From Scedosporium boydii (lineage: Eukaryota > Ascomycota > Sordariomycetes > Microascales > Microascaceae): DNA of 64,000 bases. The notes below the pieces were generated by a model. It was not told the DNA's origin. It did no database searches and saw only the letters and a program-made list of their open reading frames with translations. The DNA lies in the NCBI GenBank assembly GCA_002221725.1, contig NJFT01000020.1, forward strand, positions 243,469 to 307,468, in the 5' to 3' direction. The position numbers and the translations under genes are program-made. This document shows, piece after piece, positions 55,468 through 64,000 of this stretch (position 1 is the first letter of the stretch; each line of letters starts with the position of its first letter).

Positions 55468-57840
55468 CTACCGGAATGTCCAGGCCCTTGCTATCCTCCC
55501 CAACCGCGGGACGTCCTGCTCTCTCGCAACTGGCTCGTCCCTTCGCAGCTTCGTAGGCCATGCGGTGCTCAAGCGACGCTGCATCATGACTTTTATTGCC
55601 GGTCCCTTGGACGACGTGCGGCTTTCCAGTATGGTGGAAGATCGTCCACGATTCCAGTTGCCACTGTGCGAAGGGAGCGGCACCTGTTTGTTTGTAACAG
55701 GTCTCTTGAAAATCTGCCGAAGGTGTTGCTTGAGCTTTCCTACTCCTTGCGCGATCGAGTCTTTGCTGCCCTCCTTCGGGCGTGTGGTGCTCTCCGAGCG
55801 TCTTGAGACACCCAATGGACTGACGTTCGGATCCTTTCTCACCAATATCCGCGAGATTATGGGCGGCTGGCTGGCGGCGGAAGCTTCCTCTCGCTCGTCA
55901 GACGTTTGTTCATGGTGCGTACTTGTCGCCTTTTGGCCATTGCCCTTGGAGATTATCGTAGATTCTGCGTTCATTTCGATGCTGGACTTTGCGGTCGTAA
56001 GGTCGATCGACCTGCGGATGACTTCTGCAGCGGCCGTCAACTGGTCCACAAACCACTCGGGAAGAGCCTCATCCAGCTCAGCCCCAGAAGCCCCATCTCG
56101 AGCTTCCTCGACTTCATCGGCTTTCTTCTCTTCCGGCAGACTCTTGTCCTCTGTGCCGGTCGAATCATCCCCAACGGCCACCTGTCCTAGGACGACGATG
56201 GACCCCTCCGCACCCGAGCCGGGAAGCTCATACAGAGCTTTTAGCATTCGCTCAGGCGTGACAACATAGGTGGTGTCAAGCATCATTGTGCCCAACTCGC
56301 TGATCATGCGCGTTGTATACATCCCCGACAGGACAAACGCCTCCCACTTCTCCACCGTTTTGATCATCGTTTCACAGTCGATATGGAACCACTCCGTATG
56401 AGTCTTAGTCTTCTTGAGCTTCGCAGAACAGCAACATTCCACGAATTTGATGTTGTATCTCTTCATGTCTTCCAAAACCAACTGCTCCACTCGATGCGCC
56501 CCGATATACTGGTGGGGAGATTCGTAAGCGGTCTTCGTGGCCAGATAAGCAGTGCACCTCTCCTGTTCGCGCCTCTCCTTTGCAGTAGTTTGTGTCCATC
56601 CTACCTTGCAGTAGGAACTATTTTGTGTGTGTCGGAGCACATACACTATCCCGCATTTCTTGTCAAGTTTTTTGAAAGGCGCCTCGACCTTTTGGAGGAG
56701 TCTCCATTTCGAGTACCTGAAATCAGGATTGGGAAGTCGAATTTGGCCGATGTGGGGATCGAATAGCACGTCTGAGTGTTGACGGGGAGCTTTTGCCTCT
56801 GGCTTGCGGGAAAGCTCCACGGAATCGGAAGGAATGGTTATCTCAGCGAAGGAAATCTCTTCCTCCTTCAGAGTTACATCGCTTTCGATCTTCACTGGGC
56901 CCTCTTCCTCTTCATTTTTCATGTCGCCCGCAGAGGTCGTATCCTGTGGCTGTTGCTCCCCATCTTTCTCGTCGTCTTCGTGTTTCCGTGTCGTCGTTGC
57001 GACTTGTAATCTGTCCGTCGAGGGCCTCGATATAACCTTTGTCGGTGTGTCGTGCACATTCACATTTAATATCCTTCTGCGTGTTGCTATCCTCGATGGC
57101 GTAGTGATTCCGTTTGATAGATCGAATCTCGGAGGTGATACACTGGGCGGAGTCGCGGGGCTGGACCCGTATCTGCGATGTTGGGTAGAGCTCCCGTTTA
57201 CAGAATGCTGGGGCGAGATTGGACTAGAATCGTAGGGATTGAAGTCGTTGCCACTATTATTTGGGCTGTTGATATCCTTCCTAGGACTTTCTTCTTGAAG
57301 CTGCGAAGGTCGTGGCGGGGGCAGCTCCAACTCTTCGCCGTCTTCGTTGCGATTTTCATCGTCGTCTTGCCCGGTGCTTTGTACCGAATCGTCGCGGAGG
57401 TTGTCAATCGTGGCAGGCAAAAGCTTCGGATTAGAATCGCTCAGCGGCAGGTCCGATGGGGTGTTGTAAAAGACGTCCCCGTCGGTCACAGCCGTCTTGT
57501 TCGCCCGCCAGCCCGCCCACCAGCGGTCGAAGTGCTTCGAGGCCGCATCAGTGTGCTGCCAGCAGTGGACGAGTTTGACTAGGTGGTTCACCTGACACTT
57601 TAGCTTGTCGGTGTAATCGACTTCGGGCGACTCCGCCAGCTCCCACATCAGTTTAAAGGCCTTCACTTGCTTCGACCTGCAAACATGATCGCACCTCGTG
57701 CCACTCTTCAATATATGTCGGCACTTGGAGGTCTCGACCCAGTCGCGGATGTCGAGATTCCGGAGAAAGCCGTCGAGGGCGATGAAGGCGGCCGATTTGG
57801 GGACGCTGGGAGGATACATGGTGACGGCCGGCTGTCGCAT
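55468..57840 (-). CDS. GIY-YIG-fold (T5orf172/DUF1766-type) protein with cysteine-rich N-terminus
   Basis: Single exon, 790 residues from the first Met; the Met at about 57819 (MYPPSVPKSAAF) is the likelier start by comparison with the family. Residues about 397-505 form a T5orf172 domain of the GIY-YIG superfamily: CGIVYVLRH is the GIY strand, YCKVGWT the YIG strand, then a conserved Arg (ERREQERC) and a Glu/His-containing helix (AHRVEQLVLEDM). Residues 36-96 carry spaced Cys and His (CRHILKSGTRCDHVC ... CQVNH ... CWQH) and could bind zinc. The stretches at 120-380 and 520-790 are acidic, Ser/Pro-rich and disordered. GIY-YIG enzymes cut one DNA strand; fungal members of this group are uncharacterised, so activity is a prediction. 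Large plus-strand frames over this gene are antisense shadows. Confidence 0.85.
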   Translation of the reverse strand: MRQPAVTMYPPSVPKSAAFIALDGFLRNLDIRDWVETSKCRHILKSGTRCDHVCRSKQVKAFKLMWELAESPEVDYTDKLKCQVNHLVKLVHCWQHTDAASKHFDRWWAGWRANKTAVTDGDVFYNTPSDLPLSDSNPKLLPATIDNLRDDSVQSTGQDDDENRNEDGEELELPPPRPSQLQEESPRKDINSPNNSGNDFNPYDSSPISPQHSVNGSSTQHRRYGSSPATPPSVSPPRFDLSNGITTPSRIATRRRILNVNVHDTPTKVISRPSTDRLQVATTTRKHEDDEKDGEQQPQDTTSAGDMKNEEEEGPVKIESDVTLKEEEISFAEITIPSDSVELSRKPEAKAPRQHSDVLFDPHIGQIRLPNPDFRYSKWRLLQKVEAPFKKLDKKCGIVYVLRHTQNSSYCKVGWTQTTAKERREQERCTAYLATKTAYESPHQYIGAHRVEQLVLEDMKRYNIKFVECCCSAKLKKTKTHTEWFHIDCETMIKTVEKWEAFVLSGMYTTRMISELGTMMLDTTYVVTPERMLKALYELPGSGAEGSIVVLGQVAVGDDSTGTEDKSLPEEKKADEVEEARDGASGAELDEALPEWFVDQLTAAAEVIRRSIDLTTAKSSIEMNAESTIISKGNGQKATSTHHEQTSDEREEASAASQPPIISRILVRKDPNVSPLGVSRRSESTTRPKEGSKDSIAQGVGKLKQHLRQIFKRPVTNKQVPLPSHSGNWNRGRSSTILESRTSSKGPAIKVMMQRRLSTAWPTKLRRDEPVAREQDVPRLGRIARAWTFR

Positions 57841-60020
57841 GTCGTTCGTGCTCCGCCAATGGGAAATGGAGTGACCCGCTCTGATGGTCTCGAGTTAAAC
57901 TGAGAAACTAAAAGACAAGAGAGACAAGAAGGTCCTTACGGGAGTACTTAACCGTGCCGAACACGCTCCGGGGGGTATCGGCTCGATAAGACTTTCACCC
58001 TCCCTCTGACAAGGACGGAAGGGGGGCTGGGGAGAAGGGGCGCCCAGACCGCATGGAGGCTTAGTGACACGAAAAATGACAGAGGGATCATCTGAGACGA
58101 TCTGACGAGGGCGGCAGCATCCGATTGAACCGCCTTCATTTTGATCCGCGGAGTGTGGCTATTTCAGGAAAGTAAAGCGTCCGAAAACCCCCTCATTCTC
58201 GTTAACCGATATGCAGTTGGTTCTGTTCGTGCATGAACCCTGGTCTGTCCCGCACCCAGCCACGGATAAAACAGGAAGGTTAGTACAATGCAACTGTGAT
58301 ATGACCTGCAGGAGATCAGGAGCAGTTGGGAACAGGGGCGATCAATGGCACCAAGAACCACGAGCACATGGGTCTCGATCCTTCTCGGGACCGACCCCCC
58401 TCAATCTCAGCCCGCCCCCTTATTGCGACATCTAAGCCTGGCTGCAAGTCATCACCTGCCCCGGTCCAGTAAATTGGCTTGATGACCGTCAAATGAAAAA
58501 TTCTAGGAAGGTATAGAAGTACGTAATGAGGTTCCCGGGCTCCGTGAATTATAGAGTGATTGTTAATCATTCTTTAATCTTTATTCTATGTCCGTATATC
58601 GTAGATGCCTTCCCCATTGCTTATCATCACTGCGTTAGCCAAGAGTCGTTGCTCCTTTGATAACCGTCCCTCGAGAGGGCCATCAACCTCTCATCGAACT
58701 GCTGCTAATAGCAAATACGCGTGTTGAAACCAGGCGTAGACTCTACCACAATAATTAAATGGTTTGAGAATATAGAATGGAATACCATCAACGGTAGCAA
58801 CAGCTCGTACGGTCAACCAGTCCTCGTGTACCTAACTTAGGAGTGTGCGCTTTCCGAGCTACTCTCCCAAGATCGCTATATACGGGCCTTCTTCTACTCC
58901 ATGGCAATCTCCGTGGCTGGGGAAAACGTGATTTCGGCGACAAGGACTTTGATGAAGAACTTTGCTTGGCAATTCGGCATTCGCTTCGTGGATTAATATC
59001 TCTCAGATAGCTTCTGGATTCCGATCCCACCAACTAGCTAACCCCTATTGAGGCCTCCCCTGAGTGAAGGTTTCTACGGAAAGGACTCCCCAACCGTCTC
59101 CCCCATGCCATTCCGCCGTCCAGGGGGTACAGGAGGGGCCACAACAGTTTATTGGGCTAGAACGAGTGTCAGGCCTTCTTGGTACCTGTCTTGTTGGCAA
59201 TCGACACCGCTCTGTAATATCTCGTCATTCTGATCAGCAGGAAGCCGTGAGGCGTTTGGGAAAAGAAAGATGGGAATGACCACCAAAGTGATGAAGGGAA
59301 TTTACTTGTTGCAGAAGCTGCACCCAGCAAGGTAGATATTGCCCACGCCCTCCGACATTCCCTGGCGAAAAATTGAAGTAGGCTTGGAATTAGTTTATGC
59401 GACCCTCGCAACAAGATTCTTTCTCCTAGCTCGCTCACCTTACTCAGAGTACTTCTAAACAGGCTGCGCTTGCCATTCTTAATATGTTCGACAGCGACCA
59501 ACCACGCAACACAGGGCACCGTGTCGACTGTTGGCTCGTTCGTTAAGTTAGGGATACTCAGGCCCCTGCAATTTAGAAGCGTGGCTCCGCGATTCCTTGA
59601 CGGCGCCCTCGTTCAGCAGCGGAGGCAGAGAACCCGGAAACGGAAACAGGGAGTCGTGAACGAGGGGCCGCGGTGACATTCGAACAGTACAGTGTTTGGC
59701 CAAACAGATCCAAGATCAAGGCGACCAATCAAGTCAGACGGGGTTGAAGTGTAACAAGCACATCGGTGCGTTGGGTACCGAACTTGAACATGGTGGCGCC
59801 CAATGTTTGCGGTACACGTGTGCTCGAAGGTGATTGGACTTATGAGGTGGACGGGCGGCTGAACCAGACAGTGAGCCCAAGTGTCTCGATCCCACTGCTG
59901 AAAACTCCCACGAACCCTCCTAATACATAGTGCGATCCAATAGGTGAATCGCAGCCCGCTAGCTGTCGCTTGAGACAGCAGCTCCGCATCGACGGCTGCC
60001 CAAGAGATCCTCCCGACAAG
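57841..60020. other. Long gene-poor region
   Basis: 2.2 kb between the divergent starts of the GIY-YIG gene and the second hydrolase-NACHT gene. Only short frames without recognisable content; no RNA gene or repeat seen. Confidence 0.45.
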
Positions 60021-63000
60021 ATGAGAAGATCATTCAGAGATTGCCTCCGACCAAAATCGGAAGACAGCACAGTTGAATCGAACAGGGTGATAAGCAATGC
60101 TTTGCACGATGGCATCGGACCGCTAGTAGTATTCGATAATATTAGCAACGATGATATCGGAACCGATATTGTGTTTGTTCACGGGCTTCGCGGGTCGCGG
60201 ATAAATACCTGGTCCAAGGACGACGTGTTCTGGCCGGAGAAACTCCTACGGGAAGACTTGCAGAATGTGAGGGTCATCACATGGGGATACGACGCCAAGA
60301 TTGCCAACGCTTTTCGACCTGCGAGTCAGGATAGCCTATTCGGCCATTCTAATACCCTGCTCGAGGATCTTGCGCGACTCCAAATCAACACGGTACGTCC
60401 ACAGGGCTTAGCTTTCCTCCGATATTAACCAAAGCTTACTCGCCTGGATTAGGCGAGGCCAATTATTTTCATTTGCCATAGCCTTGGCGGCCTCTTAGTC
60501 AAGGAAGCACTCATAGCCTCCAGCCAGTATCATGCCCATGAGAGACACCCTCCCATGGCTGCCATCTACGGCAATACGACTGGAGTGATCTTCCTCGGAA
60601 CCCCGCATCGCGGAAGCGGGAAGAGGGCGTACGGCGAAATTCTAAGTAAAATAGCCAAGTTGACTCTCCGCCGGCCGAACGCCCAGCTCCTCAGGATTCT
60701 ATGGCGTGATTCGGACGCCATTGAAAGACAACGCCACGAGTTCACCACAGTTTCAAAGAGTATGCTTATTTTCTGTATCCGAGAAGAGCTCAACACGCCC
60801 ATAGGGATGGTAAGTACTTCACATTCTTGCATACGGGAGACAAGATGGTTGATTCTAATACTACCCATGACTGTTAGATAGTGCCAAAGGAATCTGCTGT
60901 ATATGACGGCTTCAATGTCCGTCAAGGCGCCATCAACGCAAACCACATGGAGATGGCTCGATTCGTGTCAAGTACAGACCAAGGCTACCAGCGGATTCTT
61001 GGGTATATTCAGGAGCTCCTCCTGATCCGAAATAGGAGTAAGTGAGAGTCCCAGTTCCGCTGGTAGGTCGCAACCTGTCGGCGTTGGCTGCTACAACATT
61101 GAAGTGTATTAAAACATTGTCAATTTTTGCCTCACCTGTGTTGTTGCCAACCTTTTCGTATCAGCTCTCGCGATGGCTGTGGTACTGACCATTACTTACT
61201 TACCAGATATAATCGACGCCCTCAAGCATAGACAGCACGGTAAGACGTCCATATCTCCAATTCGCTTGACAGTTGGGACTCATATTTCTCCCATTCATAG
61301 AACTCCTTGAATGCCTGAGATTTCCGGGTATGTTAACACTGGAATCCAGTGATAAACCTGCGCACATGGGCACCTGCGATTGGGCCGTAAAGAGCGAGAT
61401 CCCGTCCGAATCACTCGGCCCTCCGGCATTCATGTCATGGACGCAGAGTGAGGAGCCGCTCTTCTGGATAAGCGGGAAAGCGGCTAGCGGCAAATCCACA
61501 CTGATGAAATATCTCTACTACAACTCTGAGGTTGATCGAGGCCTGCGAGAATGGGCAGGCGAAAAAGAGTTGTTAAAGGTCGGATACTTCTTTCTTGATT
61601 GTGGAGACAACATCATGAAGTGCAGAGAAGGCATGCTACGGAGCTTTCTTTTCCAAATACTAGAGAAACACCGCCAACTCATCGGCGTCGCATTCCCACC
61701 CGTTTACAACCAGGACTTTTACCCCCAAGTCTATGAGCAGGTTAAAAGCTGGGCCAATCTAAGTAGAGCTTTTACAGCTCTACTAAATGGACTGGAGTCC
61801 TTCAAGGTCTGCCTCTTCATCGACGGACTGGATGAGTATCGGATGAAAGACCGACTCCAAGACTACACATTAAACCAACTCGAGCTCATCACGGAAGGGT
61901 CCAGTGATGACGACGCCTAGGGTATTAATGAATGGATTGTCGATGGGCACATGGAGATCGCAAAATTGATCTTGTTGGTCAAAGATCAGCCGAACGTTAA
62001 GATCTGCTGCGCCAGCCGTCAGCTGAACGTTTTCGAAAGCCGCTTCGCCAAAATTCCGCGTCTACAGATCCACCACCACACCGCCAAGACGATAGAGAAG
62101 TATTGCCAGGAACGGCTCGAGGCCGATGCCCCTGATCTATATAAGCGTTCTGATTTCGCCAAGGCCATTACCGATAAGTCTCTCGAGGTGTTTCTCTGGG
62201 TGCGTCTAGTAGTTGACGCTCTGGTTATCGGGAACGACAGGGGCGACACGGAATCCGAGCTCTGGCAAGCATTGGAGAGGATACCCCGGAAGCTTAATGG
62301 CAAAGATGGTCTCTATATGATGATGTTACAGAACATTGCGAGACAAGATCGATGCGAATCCGCGAAACTTTTCCAACTTGCTATGTACTGGCATACTAGA
62401 AGCGATTGTCGTGGAAATTTAGACATTTTGACAATCTTTTTTGCTGGAGAGGGACACCTCGATGATAATGGTGATCTCAGGGCCTAACAGGACAAGATAG
62501 ATCCCAAGGCCTTGGTGGACCTCCAACCGCAAGTGATCCAGCGGCAACGCCGCCTCAGAAGCCGTTGTGCGGGGCTGTTAGAAGACACAGGGACGATGCA
62601 GTTCATGCACTTGACAGCGAAGGAATTCCTGTCTCAACCAAAGACGTGGAATCTCGTTTTCAAAAAGGAGCACGGATTTCATTCCGAGCAAGAAATTCCC
62701 CTAGCCTTGATGAGTGGCATTATTAGACATCTTAAGTGCTGCGAGGAGGCTTCCACCCTCTCAGTTCAAAGCTGTAGACCTCCACGTTATCCGATCTGGG
62801 TTCGAGACATGATAGCATCGTGTCTGCAGCTCCCTAAAGGAGATCCGTCTCTTTCTCCCAATCTACTCGAGGCTCTCTTGGACGAACTAGATTACACAAA
62901 CCAGAATCTTGTCAGAATCAATGGAGTCACCTGGGCTGAAACCTTTAGCCGCGGGGCCACAACCTCTTTATTTGGCGAAGTTCACCCGACGAGCATGCTT

Positions 63001-63509
63001 GAGGTGGCCATGTCTTACCCATGTCTTAGGCCCTATGTGGCTCTAAAGCTGGGACGAAATGAAGGCATTTCTCAGGAGCAATTGCAAGACTTCTCAGCAT
63101 GGCGTCACGGATAACCTCCCTGGTCTGTGATACAGACGGCACCAGACTCAGTTTCGCTCGGGCCGATGCCTCACTAGTATACGCCTTGTTCACAGCAGGT
63201 GCAGATCCAAATCGGATGTTTCAAACCTGCCCAAATGGACCTACTGGAAGTGATGACTGGCATTATCCATCCGGAACTGCTTGGACCCCTCTTTTGGAGA
63301 GGATCCAGGGGAATGGTAAAGACATATCAGTATACGTTAACCTCCTCGAGTGGTACCTTGAGCATGGTGCAGATCCAGAAGCACGGGTCAGGCACTTAGA
63401 AATACTCAGCATTGCCACCGCAAGAGTAATATGTCAGAAATATGGTCGCCAGTTTAAGTTGATGAGCTTGAAGGATTACCCAATATTTGCATCTCTCGTT
63501 GCGGAATGA
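60021..63509 (+). pseudogene. NLR-like fusion: alpha/beta-hydrolase + NACHT + degenerate repeats, broken by two stops and a frameshift
   Basis: Exons: 60021-60392, 60453-60809, 60878-61037, 61207-61239 and from 61301; introns of 60, 68, 169 and 61 bp. Hydrolase: TDIVFVHGLRGSRINTW, FICHSLGGLLVKEAL with Ser134, VIFLGTPHRGSG, NANHMEMARF with probable catalytic His266. The linker LLECLRFPGM and THMGTCDWA-type segment is typical of this NLR type. NACHT: Walker A GKAASGKST at 366-374, Walker B LFIDGLDE at 479-486, sensor CCASRQ, then FMHLTAKEFL. TAG at 61918-61920 and TAA at 62485-62487 interrupt conserved sequence in the same frame; each fits a C-to-T change of CAG or CAA. Near 63,080-63,115 the coding frame shifts and continues to 63509, where LFTAGADPN and WYLEHGADPEAR look like worn ankyrin repeats. 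Probably a recent pseudogene; sequencing error is the main alternative. Confidence 0.8.
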
Positions 63510-64000
63510 ATAAGAAGATGATAGATGTTGTCTCTTTCTTAATCCTTACGATGCGTTAGTCTCCATGGTGCCGCCTTCGCAAGGCTCCAAAACCACCACG
63601 TTTCACCCGTCGCTAAACTCAACAAGATAACGCCGACCTCGTCGTATCTGTGAGCAAATGGAAGTGACTCACCTCTAGACTTGATTCGTCCTTGTAAACC
63701 AGCGCTCGACTGCTGAGCGAGCCGCAGGTATTCTCGCGTCAGATATGCCTCTGGCCATTCCTTTTCCTAAGCACGGAAGTGACCTAGTCGTGTACATGGG
63801 AAGAGGTCATTCACCATGCTGGCACGCTATGAATAATGCCGATTACCAGGCTAATGGAACTCCCGTCTAGCCCTATCGCGACCGCATATTGCCCGTGTGG
63901 CATTTCTTCCTCCAACTGCCATTGCTGTCTTAGAGTCGCATTGAAGCTAGCATAAGACCAGCGTCGAGGGAGAATCGTTGTTAGACACTAGGAGCCCAGG
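63510..64000. other. Intergenic region at the window end
   Basis: 491 bp after the broken hydrolase-NACHT gene; no gene recognised. Confidence 0.4.

Noticed and set aside
32928..63509. Short amyloid motifs (HET-s or RHIM-like) at NLR or partner termini
   Set aside because: I looked at the N-terminal 50 residues of the hydrolase-NACHT proteins and the ends of the small proteins; no convincing paired motif was seen.
1..64000. CRISPR arrays or bacterial operon signals
   Set aside because: Spliceosomal introns and retroelements show a fungal nuclear sequence; no regularly spaced short repeats are present.

Overview
This is nuclear DNA of a filamentous ascomycete (Pezizomycotina). Genes carry short GT-AG introns (51-169 bp). 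The left third looks like RIP (repeat-induced point mutation): it is very rich in TpA, and its retroelement frames have stops where CAA, CAG or TGG would be expected. The genes include STAND/NLR-like proteins typical of this group. I cannot name the species.

Layout. Positions 1 to about 20,990 are an AT-rich block of nested, mutated LTR retrotransposons with no intact gene. I resolved three LTR families. Family D (497-bp LTR) has a complete 11.75-kb element at 3514-15267 with 5-bp target duplications, and a solo LTR at 16958-17454. Family A (about 450-bp LTR) is present in inverted copies at 606-2550 and in the right part of the block ending at 20384. Family C (260-bp LTR) has a solo LTR at 1378-1637 and a reverse-oriented LTR at 2551-2810. 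Near 20,990 the composition switches abruptly to normal GC.

The gene-bearing part (about 22.8-64 kb) holds a bZIP transcription factor, a short-chain dehydrogenase, an M20 amidohydrolase, a HeLo-like/NACHT STAND gene broken by two stops, two divergent stand-alone alpha/beta-hydrolases, two small coiled-coil proteins, an ankyrin protein, an intact hydrolase-NACHT fusion of about 1077 residues, a large PD-(D/E)XK-like protein, a third small coiled-coil protein, an APH-type kinase, a small protein with two C-x-C zinc fingers, a GIY-YIG (T5orf172-type) protein, and a second hydrolase-NACHT gene broken by two stops and a frameshift.

Reading. The window is a fungal innate-immunity or allorecognition-type neighbourhood beside a RIP-inactivated transposon block. 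Four copies of one hydrolase module occur within about 30 kb, two alone and two fused to NACHT. Three of the four share the same small middle exon and intron phases, so they look like shuffled versions of one unit. One stand-alone copy has Cys where the nucleophilic Ser should be. Two of the three NACHT genes are decayed, and their premature stops can all be explained by C-to-T changes. Functions beyond domain families are inference; exon boundaries come from splice signals and frame, not from transcripts.
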